The translations under genes were made by a program, and so were the position numbers. This document shows positions 39,788-50,600 of a stretch of 64,000 nt of DNA, one piece after another (position 1 is the stretch's first letter; the number at the start of each line of letters is the position of its first letter). Below the pieces are notes generated by a model that saw nothing but the letters and a program-made list of their open reading frames with translations, searched no databases and was not told where the DNA came from. Source of the DNA: Ferrimonas balearica DSM 9799 (GTDB lineage Bacteria > Pseudomonadota > Gammaproteobacteria > Enterobacterales > Shewanellaceae); assembly GCF_000148645.1 (NCBI RefSeq), contig NC_014541.1, positions 2,379,139 through 2,443,138 of the forward strand, written 5' to 3'.

Positions 39788-41035
39788 ATGTCGGCAGATA
39801 CTGAGTACGGATTGGAACCGGTACCACAACACGCACGTAAGGGATTTGTGCCATTAACCCTGGTGATGCTGGGACTGACCTTCTTTTCCGCCAGTATGTG
39901 GACAGGCGGCACACTCGGCACCGGACTCAGCTTTAACGATTTCTTCCTCGCCGTTCTTATCGGCAATCTGCTCCTTGGTTTCTACACCGCCTTCCTCGGT
40001 TACGTCGGTGCCTCCACCGGCCTCTCTACTCACCTTCTCGCGCGTTACTCCTTTGGCACCAAAGGCTCATGGCTGCCCTCCGCTCTGCTTGGCGGCACTC
40101 AGGTTGGCTGGTTTGGTGTCGGTGTGGCGATGTTTGCCCTGCCGGTGGAGAAGTTTACCGGCATCGATGCCCAGATCCTGATTCTGGTGGCCGGGGTGGC
40201 GATGACCGTCACCGTGTTCTTCGGCATCTCCGCCCTGATGGCGCTGTCGGCCATCGCCGTACCCGCTATTGCCCTGCTGGGCGGTTACTCGGTCTACCTG
40301 GCCACCGAATCCGCTGGCGGCGTCAGCGCTCTGGCCCAACTGACCCCGGAGCAACCCATCTCCTTTAACCTGGCTCTGGCCATGGTGGTGGGTTCCTTTA
40401 TCAGCGCCGGCACCCTGACCGCCGACTTTGTCCGTTTCGGCAAAAGCCCGCGCGCTGCGGTGGCCATCACCCTGATCGCCTTCTTTATCGGTAACTCGCT
40501 GATGTTCATCTTCGGCGCTGCCGGCGCCGCGGTGACCGGCCAGTCCGACATCTCCGAAGTGATGGTGCTGCAGGGCCTGCTGATCCCGGCCATCATCGTG
40601 CTGGGTCTGAACATCTGGACCACCAACGACAACGCGCTATACGCCTCCGGGCTGGGCTTTGCCAACATCACTGGCGGCAATGCCAAGATCCTCTCCATTA
40701 TTAATGGCCTTATCGGTACCCTTTTCGCGATGTGGTTGTACAATAACTTCGTCGGTTGGCTGACGTTCCTGTCCGCCGCCATTCCGCCCATCGGCGGCAT
40801 CCTGATCGCCGATTATCTGCTTAACCGCGCACGCTACCATGACTTTGCCAACGCCCAGTTCCAGACCGTACGCTGGAGCGCACTGGTGGCGGTGGCCATT
40901 GGCGTGGCTGCCGGCCATTTCCTGCCCGGCATCGTTCCGGTTAACGCCGTATTGGGCGCCGCCCTCTCTTACCTGGTGCTGAGCCGTCTGGAACCCAAAG
41001 CGGTTGCCCCGCTCAGCCAAACCGAAGGAGCCTGA
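39788..41035 (+). CDS. codB: Cytosine permease CodB
   Basis: A 415-residue NCS1-family importer (E. coli CodB has 419) with about 12 membrane segments. It shows [59 protein letters not shown] and [19 protein letters not shown], all typical of CodB. It brings cytosine into the cell for deamination by the product of the next gene. Ribosome-binding site GGGAG, 5 bases before the ATG. The stop and the codA start are 4 bases apart. Confidence 0.95.
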   Translation: MSADTEYGLEPVPQHARKGFVPLTLVMLGLTFFSASMWTGGTLGTGLSFNDFFLAVLIGNLLLGFYTAFLGYVGASTGLSTHLLARYSFGTKGSWLPSALLGGTQVGWFGVGVAMFALPVEKFTGIDAQILILVAGVAMTVTVFFGISALMALSAIAVPAIALLGGYSVYLATESAGGVSALAQLTPEQPISFNLALAMVVGSFISAGTLTADFVRFGKSPRAAVAITLIAFFIGNSLMFIFGAAGAAVTGQSDISEVMVLQGLLIPAIIVLGLNIWTTNDNALYASGLGFANITGGNAKILSIINGLIGTLFAMWLYNNFVGWLTFLSAAIPPIGGILIADYLLNRARYHDFANAQFQTVRWSALVAVAIGVAAGHFLPGIVPVNAVLGAALSYLVLSRLEPKAVAPLSQTEGA

Positions 41036-41039
41036 GCCG

Positions 41040-42302
41040 ATGCTCATCAATAATGTTCAGCTCGAAGGCCGCAATGGCCTGTGGCAGATCCAATCCGAAA
41101 ATGGCGTCATCAAGGCGCTGGTGCCTATGGCCGACGCCCAGTCCGGCGACGCCATTGATGGCGAAGGTGGCCTGGCCGTGGCGCCGTTTATCGAGCCCCA
41201 TATCCACCTCGATACCACCCAAACCGCAGGGCAACCCAACTGGAACCGTTCCGGCACCCTGTTCGAAGGGATTGAGCGCTGGGCTGAGCGCAAAGCGATG
41301 CTTACCCCGGAAGACGTGAAAGCCCGCGCACGCCAGACCCTCAAGTGGCAGATCGCCAACGGTGTACAGTTTGTCCGCACCCACGTTGACGTCTCTGACC
41401 CGGAGTTGGTTGCCCTCAAGGCGATGGTGGAACTGCGCGAAGAGATGAAGCCCTGGGTGACACTGCAGATCGTGGCGTTTCCGCAGGAGGGGATCCTCTC
41501 CTACCCCAACGGCAAGGCGCTGATGCGTCAGGCCATGGAGTTGGGTGCCGACGTAATTGGCGCCATCCCCCACTTCGAATTCACCCGTGAATATGGGGTG
41601 GAATCACTGCACTACATGTTTGATCTGGCCGACGAGTTTGACTGCCTGGTGGACGTGCACTGCGATGAGATTGACGATGAGCAGTCCCGCTTTGTCGAAA
41701 CCCTCGCCACCCTCGCGCTGGAACGGGGCGTAGGCCATCGCGTGACCGCCAGCCACACCACCGCCATGCACAGCTACAACGGCGCCTACACCTCGCGACT
41801 GTTCCGTCTGCTGAAGATGTCCGGCATCAACTTTGTTGCCAACCCGCTGGTCAACATCCACCTGCAGGGCCGTTTCGACACCTATCCGAAGCGCCGCGGC
41901 ATCACCCGGGTGAAGGAGATGCTGGAAAGCGAGATCAACGTCTGCTTTGGCCACGACGACGTGTTCGACCCCTGGTACCCGCTGGGCACCGCCAACATGC
42001 TGCAGGTGCTGCACATGGGCATGCACGTATGCCAACTGATGGGTTACGACCAGCTGGACGACAGCCTCAAGCTGATTGGCCGACACAGCGCCCGCACCCT
42101 TCAGGTGGAAGACCAGTACGGCATCGAGGTGGGCAAACCCACCAGCCTGCTGATCCTGCCCGCTGAGAGCCAGTTCGATGCCCTGCGCCGACAGGTGCCG
42201 GTGCGCTACTCCATCCGTCACGGTCGGGTACTGGCCGAGACCCAACCGGCCCGGACTCAGCTCCATCTGGAGCAGGTGGAAGCTGTCGATTTCCGACGCT
42301 GA
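41040..42302 (+). CDS. codA: Cytosine deaminase CodA
   Basis: A 420-residue enzyme (E. coli 427) that converts cytosine to uracil and ammonia. Metal ligands and catalytic residues are seen in [47 protein letters not shown] and [15 protein letters not shown], all near-identical to CodA. The ribosome-binding site AAGGAG lies inside the end of codB, so the two are coupled. A strong terminator follows. Confidence 0.96.
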   Translation: MLINNVQLEGRNGLWQIQSENGVIKALVPMADAQSGDAIDGEGGLAVAPFIEPHIHLDTTQTAGQPNWNRSGTLFEGIERWAERKAMLTPEDVKARARQTLKWQIANGVQFVRTHVDVSDPELVALKAMVELREEMKPWVTLQIVAFPQEGILSYPNGKALMRQAMELGADVIGAIPHFEFTREYGVESLHYMFDLADEFDCLVDVHCDEIDDEQSRFVETLATLALERGVGHRVTASHTTAMHSYNGAYTSRLFRLLKMSGINFVANPLVNIHLQGRFDTYPKRRGITRVKEMLESEINVCFGHDDVFDPWYPLGTANMLQVLHMGMHVCQLMGYDQLDDSLKLIGRHSARTLQVEDQYGIEVGKPTSLLILPAESQFDALRRQVPVRYSIRHGRVLAETQPARTQLHLEQVEAVDFRR

Positions 42303-42316
42303 TACGCCTTTCTACA

Positions 42317-42349
42317 GAAAAAAAGCGAGCCACCCGGCTCGCTTTTTTT
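42317..42349. terminator. Bidirectional terminator after codA
   Basis: AAAAAAAGCGAGCC / GGCTCGCTTTTTTT around ACCC; serves codBA and the convergent acyltransferase gene. Confidence 0.92.
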
Positions 42350-42361
42350 GTCCCCCGCCCC

Positions 42362-44320
42362 TCAGCGCGCCAGCGCTGAACGCCGCAGTGGCGTGACCAA
42401 CGCCTGTTCAATCATCGGTTGCAGCAATGCCGCGCCGTCGGTAGAGAGGTGGTCGTCATCAAAGTAGTAGGAGCGCTCGGTACTGCCCACCAGGCACTTA
42501 CCCTGCTGGCATAAACGTTGGCTGGGGTCGATGATCACCACATCGGTGTGGCCCTCGCTGGCGTTGCGGATGATCTCATTGGTAAATGCCTGCAGCTGCT
42601 CACTCTTGCTGTGATCCACTGACGCCTGCGCCAGCTTGTCCGCGTCCACGTCCTCCCCCTCCAACGCCTGATAATAGAGCCGGGGCGGGATGTCATTCTG
42701 CAGCGGCGCCTGCAGCATCAACACCACCCGGATCCCCGCCTCGCGAAATGCGGACAGGGTTTTATCAATGCCGTAGCGGAACACCTCGATGGAGCGCTGC
42801 TGTGAGCCGGTTTCCTGGGCACTCATCTTCAGGAACTGCACATCCTTGCCCAGGTAGTCACCGTCGGTGTAGAGCGTCCAGCGGGCGGCAAGGAACACCG
42901 TATCCACCTTCTGCTCAATGGCGTAAGCCAGGGTTCGATCATTCAGCGCCTTGCAGTTTTTCTTGTGCTGATCCGAGCGCTCGGTGTGCACCGTGAGAAT
43001 GGGGGGACAACCGCTGTAACCGGCGTATTCCAGCACCACGTTATGGCGTCGTGCCATGCTCTCCAGCGCCGGAAGAATTGAGAACATATGTGAATCACCC
43101 AGCGCCAGCACCCGCTCTCCCCGGCCTGAGCCCAGCGAGCACACCGCCTGCTCCTCGTCTGACTTCACCGCCCGGTCAAAGCAATCGTAAGGTTTTACCT
43201 GCATCGAACTGGCCACCGACTCCGGCAGGTAGGCGCCTGCGTCTTTGGGCATATTCACCATCCAGACCAACGCCACAATCAGCACAGCGCCGTAGGTGGT
43301 GGCCCACACCCGTCCCATGCGGGAACACTCGATATAGCGGTAGGACAACCAGCCCAGCAGCACACTGGCAAGATAAAACAGCGGCAGCGCCTGGTAGACC
43401 CCGGGCTCCAGCTTGGCCATCTGGTACAGCATCACCACCACCACCCAATGCCACAGGTAGATCGAGTAAGACCAGGTGCCAATCCACTGGAACAGGCGGT
43501 TATTGGTGGCGATGCTGTCCTGACGGTTCGCCACCAGAATCAGCGCGGTGCCCAGCACCGGCCCCAGCGCCAGGGCACCGGGCCACGGCGTACTGGCTGA
43601 CACCCAGAAGCAGGTCAGGATGATCAGGGTCAGCCCCATCCACTCCAGCGTTTTCTGCCAGCGGGGTGAGATGGTCAGTGGATAGAGGTAAACCACCCCG
43701 CCGGCCAGCATCTCCCAGGCTCGGGTCGGCAACAGGAAGTAGGTCGGGTCAGGCCAGCGTTTGGCGGCATAGACGTTGAACAGAAAGCCCGCCACGGTCG
43801 CCAGCAACACCAGGCACTTCAGGCTCAGCAGCCCCATCAGTCTGGCCAGCCCCAGTAACACCAGCGGGTAGATCAGGTAAAACTGCCACTCCACAGAGAG
43901 CGACCAGGTGTGCAACAGCCACTTATCGTGGGCACCCAGATCGAAGTAGCCGGACTCTCGCCAGTACACGATGTTGGAGACAAACAGCAGACTGGCCGCG
44001 ATGTGGTCCAGCAGAGTCCGGTAGTCAAAGGGAGGCAGGTAGAGGTAGCCGAACAGGGCAAGAAAGGCGCACACCAACACCAACGCGGGGACAATGCGAC
44101 GGGCGCGAGCCCGATAGAATGCCCACAGGGAGAAGTTACCCTGCTCGAGTCCGCGAAAGATGATCCCGGTCATCAAGAAGCCGGAGATCACAAAAAAGAC
44201 ATCGACCCCGGCAAAGCCGCCGGGCATCCAGGCTGGGTCAAAATGGAAGATCACCACCACTAGCACGGCGACGGCTCTCAACCCATTGATGTCAGCCCGG
44301 ATCGGATGTGTGTGACGCAT
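42362..44320 (-). CDS. Acyltransferase 3 family protein with C-terminal SGNH domain (OafA type)
   Basis: A 652-residue inner-membrane protein. The N-terminal acyltransferase-3 domain has RADINGLRAVAVLVVVIFHF, FFVISGFLMTGIIF, RARRIVPAL and WSLSVEWQFYLIYPLVL with about 10 TM segments. A periplasmic SGNH domain follows, with VLALGDSHMFSILPAL (Ser) and YYFDDDHLSTDGA (Asp/His). Such fusions O-acetylate LPS O-antigen, capsule or other glycans. It is monocistronic, and the acceptor is unknown. Confidence 0.93.
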   Translation of the reverse strand: MRHTHPIRADINGLRAVAVLVVVIFHFDPAWMPGGFAGVDVFFVISGFLMTGIIFRGLEQGNFSLWAFYRARARRIVPALVLVCAFLALFGYLYLPPFDYRTLLDHIAASLLFVSNIVYWRESGYFDLGAHDKWLLHTWSLSVEWQFYLIYPLVLLGLARLMGLLSLKCLVLLATVAGFLFNVYAAKRWPDPTYFLLPTRAWEMLAGGVVYLYPLTISPRWQKTLEWMGLTLIILTCFWVSASTPWPGALALGPVLGTALILVANRQDSIATNNRLFQWIGTWSYSIYLWHWVVVVMLYQMAKLEPGVYQALPLFYLASVLLGWLSYRYIECSRMGRVWATTYGAVLIVALVWMVNMPKDAGAYLPESVASSMQVKPYDCFDRAVKSDEEQAVCSLGSGRGERVLALGDSHMFSILPALESMARRHNVVLEYAGYSGCPPILTVHTERSDQHKKNCKALNDRTLAYAIEQKVDTVFLAARWTLYTDGDYLGKDVQFLKMSAQETGSQQRSIEVFRYGIDKTLSAFREAGIRVVLMLQAPLQNDIPPRLYYQALEGEDVDADKLAQASVDHSKSEQLQAFTNEIIRNASEGHTDVVIIDPSQRLCQQGKCLVGSTERSYYFDDDHLSTDGAALLQPMIEQALVTPLRRSALAR

Positions 44321-44612
44321 CTACCCTCCATACACGGCAACAAGCCATGACAACTGAGCGGCGACCACAAGTTCCGGTGGTTATGGGTGTGTTCGGCATG
44401 GGTAGGACGAGCCAAAGCGGGCGACATTTTCGCGTCGATTCACTTTGTTACCCTGCCTTTATGGAATAGCTGAGGCTGGCCCTTACCGCCAGCCCAATTC
44501 GCACAGGACCGACAAGAAAATGGGGCCAAAAGCGGCCGGAAACGGCCACGGAAAGGGGGTGGTGACGGGGTAGACGGCCCGTCGGCGAAAAACCGATGGA
44601 CCGGGGAGAAAT

Positions 44613-45323
44613 TCAGACCACGTGATCCGGCTCGCAGGTGCCGCACACCATCAGCTCACGCAAATTCGCGGGCTCAGGGATGGCCGATTTGTCGATGCCC
44701 AGCATCGGCGCAAGCAACCGGGCAAACAGGCGCCAGTGCTCCAGCAGCGCCTTGTCCTGCTCCGGGCCATAGGTCTGGCTCAGCAAGGGGCGCAGGGTCG
44801 CGGGGGCGTCCGAGAACAGGCAGCAGAACCACTTCAGCTCCTCCATGCTGGAGTCGGTCAGGTAACCGGCCGCCTGAGCGCGTTCCAGCTCCATGGCAAA
44901 GGCTTTTTCGGTTTTGCCGGTCAGGTCATAGAGGTAGTCAAACAGCTCCTCTTTTGACCCCATGGCACTGGCCGCCAGCCGGGAGGGGCGAGGGTCCACC
45001 AGCAGACTGGCCATCAGCCGGATCATCATCTCAAACAGCCGCTCATTGGGCGGCAGATTGGGGTCCGCCTCCTCCACCAGGGTTTCCATCAGGCCCTGGA
45101 TGTAGAGATGAATCTCATCGCAGATGCGATGCCAAATCTGCTCCTTGCTGCCGAAATGGTGACGGATCAGGCCGTGGGACACCCCAGCCACTTCGCTGAT
45201 TTCACGCACCGACACCTTATCGAATCCCTTCTGGCTAAACAGATCGGCAGCCGCGCACAGAATCGACTTTTTGGTCTGCTCCGCCGCTTCGGCGCTTTGG
45301 CGGCCGCTTCGTTTATCTACCAT
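44613..45323 (-). CDS. TetR family transcriptional regulator
   Basis: A 236-residue repressor with N-terminal helix-turn-helix DKVSVREISEVAGVSHGLIRHHFGSKEQIW and a helical ligand domain. It is divergent from an RND efflux operon and very likely represses it through the palindrome at 45445-45464. Start ATG 45323 has AAAGAG upstream; the frame is open to 45350. Confidence 0.9.
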   Translation of the reverse strand: MVDKRSGRQSAEAAEQTKKSILCAAADLFSQKGFDKVSVREISEVAGVSHGLIRHHFGSKEQIWHRICDEIHLYIQGLMETLVEEADPNLPPNERLFEMMIRLMASLLVDPRPSRLAASAMGSKEELFDYLYDLTGKTEKAFAMELERAQAAGYLTDSSMEELKWFCCLFSDAPATLRPLLSQTYGPEQDKALLEHWRLFARLLAPMLGIDKSAIPEPANLRELMVCGTCEPDHVV

Positions 45324-45431
45324 ATCGGGTCTCTTTCTTCGTTGTATCAATGAACTGCATTATGCCTGCCGCACCCTGAACTTGGCCAGTGACGGCGTTC
45401 TCAGCCTTTATTATCCACATGTAAAGTAAAT

Positions 45432-45460
45432 TTGCTATCCACAGGGAGAGTAAATATACT
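45432..45460 (+). promoter_or_regulatory. Promoter of the RND efflux operon
   Basis: TTGCTA (45432-45437), 17-bp spacer, TATACT (45455-45460), about 60 bases before the first adaptor gene. Confidence 0.6.
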
Positions 45461-45464
45461 TTCC
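45445..45464. promoter_or_regulatory. Candidate TetR operator overlapping the -10 element
   Basis: Arms GGAGAGTA and TACTTTCC around AATA; seven of eight positions pair. It covers the -10 box, so bound repressor would block RNA polymerase. Confidence 0.55.
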
Positions 45465-45522
45465 GACCGTATAGTAAAGTACAGTTCGTTAACTCGTCGT
45501 TTTCAATGCAGGAACGCTCTCC

Positions 45523-46590
45523 ATGATGGACCGACCCACGCCCCACCCGACCGTGATGCTGGCCACGCTGCTGGCCGGGGCTCTCACCCTCTCAGGCTGC
45601 ACCGAAGTGCAGTCATTTCCCGCCGAAGAGAGTGAAAAACCGGTGAAGATCCTCGAAGTGCCGCAAGCGCAAGGCACCCTATCCCATCGTTTCTCCGCCC
45701 AGATTGAAGCCAGCAACCGGGCACAGTTGGCGTTTCGGGTGGGCGGCCAGATTGACCAGATCGACGTGCGCATGGGCGAGACCGTTAAACAGGGACAGGT
45801 ACTGGCCACGCTCGACCCCACCGACTACCTGATCGCGGTAGAAGCGCGTCAGGCCGAATTTGAATTGGCCAATGTGCGCCTGCAACGGACCGAGCGACTG
45901 TTTGCCGAGCAACTCACCAGTGAAGACCAGCGCGACCGCGCCCAAACCGAACTGACCGTGGCCCAGGCGCGGCTGGAACAAGCCAAAACCGACCTGGCCT
46001 ACACCCACCTTGTCGCGCCGTTTGATGGTGCCGTCTCCCTGACCCACAAGCGCGCCTTCGAGGTTGTCGGTGCCAATGAGCCGGTGATCAACCTGCAGGG
46101 TGACCGGGTGCTCGATATCGCTTTCAACCTGCCCAGCCAGTACGCCCGTTTACTCAGTCAGGCCGATCAGGCGCAGTTCAGCGCCCGCTTTGCCGACCGT
46201 CCGGGCCTGCAACTGAGCGCGCGATTCAAAGAGAGCGACGCCCAGCCGGATCGCGACACCAACAGCTTCCGCGTCATCCTCTCGGTGGACCGCCCCGAAG
46301 CGGAAAACCTGCTCCCGGGCATGGCCGCAGAGGTGACCATCAGCCTGCCTCAGGACGGCGACAACGCCTGGTTCCTGCCTGCCGAAGCCATTGTGGCCCG
46401 GGACGGTCAACGGGTGACGGTATGGCAGGTCGATGAGGGTGATCGCCTGATCCCGCTGGACCTGATCCTCGACAACCGCGGTGCGGTGTTGTCCGGTGTC
46501 GAACCGGGCACACGACTGGTGGCCGCCGGCGCCGATGAACTGGAGGCGGGCCAGCGGGTTCGTCACTGGGTTCGGGAGGGAGGGCTGTGA
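45523..46590 (+). CDS. RND efflux periplasmic adaptor (lipoprotein), first copy
   Basis: A 355-residue membrane fusion protein. Signal peptide with lipobox LTLSGC, then barrel-sandwich half RAQLAFRVGGQIDQIDVRMGETVKQGQVLATLD, a long helical hairpin (residues about 100-160), YTHLVAPFDGAVS and beta-barrel domains. It links an inner-membrane RND pump to an outer-membrane channel. It is followed by a second adaptor (1-base overlap) and the pump. No TolC-type gene is in the cluster. Confidence 0.92.
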   Translation: MMDRPTPHPTVMLATLLAGALTLSGCTEVQSFPAEESEKPVKILEVPQAQGTLSHRFSAQIEASNRAQLAFRVGGQIDQIDVRMGETVKQGQVLATLDPTDYLIAVEARQAEFELANVRLQRTERLFAEQLTSEDQRDRAQTELTVAQARLEQAKTDLAYTHLVAPFDGAVSLTHKRAFEVVGANEPVINLQGDRVLDIAFNLPSQYARLLSQADQAQFSARFADRPGLQLSARFKESDAQPDRDTNSFRVILSVDRPEAENLLPGMAAEVTISLPQDGDNAWFLPAEAIVARDGQRVTVWQVDEGDRLIPLDLILDNRGAVLSGVEPGTRLVAAGADELEAGQRVRHWVREGGL

Positions 46591-47669
46591 TGATGTTTGA
46601 ACGTCACCTGATTCGACTCTGGCCCGTACTGTTCCTGTTGACCCTGTGGCTGATGGTTGGTTGCACCCCGCAGCAACCCCGTCAGGACGCCCCCGCGTTG
46701 GCGGTTGCCACCCTGACCGTCAGCACCCCGGAGCAGGCACCGCAACGCAGCTTTAATGGCCGGGTGGTCGCCGCCGACCTCACCCGACTGGCATTCCGCA
46801 TCGATGGCAAGCTGGCGCAACTGACCATTCGGCCCGGCCAGTCGGTTCAGCAGGGCCAGGTGCTGGCCACGCTGGTGGATCGCACTCAACAGCAGGCACT
46901 GACCGACGCCCGCGCCCAGTTCAACCTGATTGAGCGGCAGCTCCGCCGAGCGGAGAAGTTGCTGATTCAGGGCTCCGTCTCCGACGCTGAGATGGACGAA
47001 CTGCGTGCCAACTGGCGCCTGGCCCGAGCCAACCTCAAGGCGGCGCAAGCCCAACTGCGTTACACCACCCTGACCTCGCCCTTTGATGGCGTGATCGCCG
47101 AGCTTTACAAAGAACGGTTTGAAACCCTCAGCCCCGGCGAGCCGATCGCCACCCTGTATCGCGCCGACCGCATGGACGTGCAGATCCCGGTGCCGGACAG
47201 CCTGCTGACCCAGATCGACCCGGAAGCCCCCAGCATCGGTTACGCCCCCGAAGCGCGCATCGACGGTTTCGCAGAACCGGTGGCGATGCGCTACCTCGAA
47301 CACACTCTGGAGCTGGACCCGCAAAGCCGTGCCTTCCAGCTGTGGTTGAGCATGCCCGCCCCCAGCCAGAAATGGCGTCCGGGCCTGCCCGCCACCATCA
47401 CCGTGGACATGGCCAGGGCGGGGCTCAGCCTGCCCCAGGGCTACCGCGTGCCGCTGAGTGCCCTGCAGGCGGCAGAGCAGCCCGGTACGTTCCGGGTTTG
47501 GAAAGTGGTGGACAACCGTGCCCAACCCCATGCCGTGAGTGTCAGCGCCGTCACCCAATCCGGCGCACTGGTGGACAGCGGCCTGAATCAGGGCGACGTG
47601 CTGATCCTGTCGGGCTTGTCCCGCCTGATGGCCGATATGGCCGTTAACCCCAAGCCCATGACTGAGTGA
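46590..47669 (+). CDS. RND efflux periplasmic adaptor (lipoprotein), second copy
   Basis: A 359-residue adaptor with lipobox LMVGC, LTRLAFRIDGKLAQLTIRPGQSVQQGQVLATLVD, helical hairpin and YTTLTSPFDGVIAELYKE. The ATG overlaps the TGA of the first adaptor gene, so they are coupled. Two different adaptors for one pump suggests a mixed adaptor ring. Confidence 0.92.
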   Translation: MMFERHLIRLWPVLFLLTLWLMVGCTPQQPRQDAPALAVATLTVSTPEQAPQRSFNGRVVAADLTRLAFRIDGKLAQLTIRPGQSVQQGQVLATLVDRTQQQALTDARAQFNLIERQLRRAEKLLIQGSVSDAEMDELRANWRLARANLKAAQAQLRYTTLTSPFDGVIAELYKERFETLSPGEPIATLYRADRMDVQIPVPDSLLTQIDPEAPSIGYAPEARIDGFAEPVAMRYLEHTLELDPQSRAFQLWLSMPAPSQKWRPGLPATITVDMARAGLSLPQGYRVPLSALQAAEQPGTFRVWKVVDNRAQPHAVSVSAVTQSGALVDSGLNQGDVLILSGLSRLMADMAVNPKPMTE

Positions 47670-47680
47670 GAGCCAGAGCG

Positions 47681-50600
47681 ATGAACATTGCGCAATACGC
47701 GATTAAACACCGGGTGATCAGCTGGATGTTCCTGATCATTCTCGCCATCGGCGGCGTGCTGGCGTTCCAGGATCTCGGTCGTCTTGAAGACCCCGCCTTT
47801 ACCATCAAGGATGCCATGGTGATCACCCAATACCCGGGTGCCACCGCCATGGAGGTGGAGGAGGAGCTGACCTACCCGCTGGAAAAGGCGATCCGCCAAC
47901 TGCCCTACGTCGACAAGATCAACTCCACCTCAACGCCGGGCATGTCACAGATCATGGTCAGCATGAAGATGGACTACGGCGCCGATGAGCTGCCGCAGAT
48001 CTGGGACGAGCTGCGCCGCAAAGTCGCCGACGAGCAACCCATGCTGCCGCCGGGCGCCTATCCCCCCAAGGTGATGGACGACTTTGGCGACGTGTTTGGC
48101 ATCCTGCTGATGGTGACCGGCGACAACTACAGCTACAGCGAACTCAAAGAGTACGTGGACTACATGCGCCGCGAGCTGGAGCTGGTGGACGGCGTCGGCA
48201 AAGTGGCGCTGGCGGGCGACCAGCAGGAACAGATCCACATCGAGATCTCGCTGAAGAAACTGGCCGCGCTGAACCTGGACGTCAACACTGTAGTGGGCCT
48301 GCTGAACCAACAGAACGCGGTACTGGACGCCGGTAAGATCACCATCGACGGTGAGTCCCTCTACCTGCGCCCCGGCGGCTTTGACTCCAGCGTTGACCCC
48401 ATCATTCACGGCCGCGATACCGGCCAGTTGGTGCGCCTGACCGACGTGGCCACCATCCACCGCGGCTTTCAGGAGATCCCCACCAACCTGGTGCAGTACA
48501 ACGGCGACAGCGCCATCAGCCTCGGCATCAGCTTTGCCACCGGAGTGAACGTGGTGGAAGTGGGCCAGCGCATCGACGCAGTACTGGCAGAACTGGAATC
48601 CGCCAAACCCGCGGGGATCCACCTGCACACCCTCTACGACCAGCCCAAAGAGGTCGACCAATCGGTCAACGGCTTTATCATCAGCCTGGCTGAAGCGGTG
48701 GGCATCGTCATCGTGGTGCTGCTGTTTGCCATGGGGCTGCGCAGCGGCCTGATCATCGGCCTGGTGCTGCTGCTGACCGTGCTCGGCACCTTTATGATGA
48801 TGCAGTGGACCAACGTGGAGCTGCACCGCATCTCCCTCGGGGCACTGATCATCGCGCTGGGGATGCTGGTGGACAACGCCATCGTGGTGGTGGAAGGCAT
48901 TCTGGTGGGCCGCCAGCGCGGCCTGTCCAAGCTGGAATCGGCCACCGCCATCGTCAGGCAGACCGCCTGGCCACTGCTCGGTGCCACGGTGATCGCCATC
49001 ACCGCCTTTGCCCCCATTGGCCTCTCTCCGGATGCCACCGGGGAGTTTATGGGCTCACTGTTCTGGGTGCTGTGTTACTCGCTGTTCCTGAGCTGGATCA
49101 CCGCCCTGACCCTCACCCCCTTCCTGGCCGATCTGCTGATGCCGGCAACGGACAGCAAGAGCGATAACACCGATGCGGCGGATCCCTATCAGGGCTTTAT
49201 CTTTACGCTGTTCCGGGGTTCCCTGCGCTTCGCGCTGCGCTACAAAGCCCTGACTCTGGGCGCCATGCTGCTGTTGCTGGTGGGCGCCGGGGCGGGCTTC
49301 GGCTTGGTGAAAAACGCCTTCTTCCCGCCCTCCAATACGCCGATTTTCTACCTCGACCTGTGGATGCCGGAGGGCACCGACATCCGCACCACCCATCAAA
49401 CCGTGCAGGCGGTGGAAGCCACCATCCTTGATAAACCCGGAGTGGACTTCGTCACCTCCACCACCGGCCAGGGGATGCAACGCTTTACCCTCACCTACCA
49501 GCCGGAGAAACAGTACGCCGCTTTCGCCCAGTTGCAGGTGCGCACCGACACTCGTGAACGGATGCAGGGGCTGATGCGGGAACTGGATACCGAGTTGTCG
49601 CAACGGTTCCCGCAGGCGCAGTTCCAGCAGCGCCTGATGGAGATCGGCCCGTCACCGGCCTCGAAGATTGAAGCCCGCCTGAGCGGCCCGGATCCGGATA
49701 CCCTGCGCACCCTGGCCAGCCAGGTGGAGACGGTGTTCCGGGCCGATGCTGGCGCCCGCAATGTGCGCCACAACTGGCGCGAACGTACCAAGGTGCTGGT
49801 GCCGGTGATCAACGAGTCCCAGGCCCGACGACTCGGCATCAGCAACGAAGAGCTGGCCGGTACCCTGCAGATGGCCTTTGGCGGCACCCAGGTGGGGCTG
49901 TACCGCGACGGCACCCGGATGCTGCCCATCGTGGTGCGCCTGCCGGAAGCGGAGCGGGTCGATTTCGGCAGCTTCGACAACATCACCATCTGGAGCCCGA
50001 CCCTGCAGACCTACGTACCGGTCCAGCAGGTGGTCAGCCGGGTTGATCTGGTGTGGCAGGATTCGGTGATTCAGCGTAAGGATCGCAAACGCACCCTGAC
50101 GGTAATGGCGGACCACGACATTCTCGGCGACGAAACCGCCGCCAGCCTGTTCAACCGATTGCGCCCGCAGGTAGAGGCGATCAGCCTGCCGCCGGGTTAC
50201 AGCCTTGAGTGGGGCGGCGAGTTTGAAGCCCAGAACGACGCCCAGAGCATGCTGTTCAGCTCACTGCCGATGGGCTACCTGTTTATGTTCATCATCACGG
50301 TGTTCCTGTTCGATTCCCTGCGCAAGCCGGTGGTGATCTGGCTGACGGTGCCGCTGTCGGTCATTGGCGTGACCGTGGGGCTACTGGTGACCAACCAGCC
50401 CTTCACCTTTACCGCCTTGCTGGGCTTGCTGTCGCTGAGCGGGATGGTACTGAAGAACGGCATTGTGTTGCTGGACCAGCTCAATCTGGAGCTGGCTTCA
50501 GGCAAGCGCCCCTATGACGCGGTAATGGACGCCGCCATCAGCCGGGTCCGGCCGGTGAGCATGGCCGCGCTGACCACCATCCTGGGGATGATCCCACTGG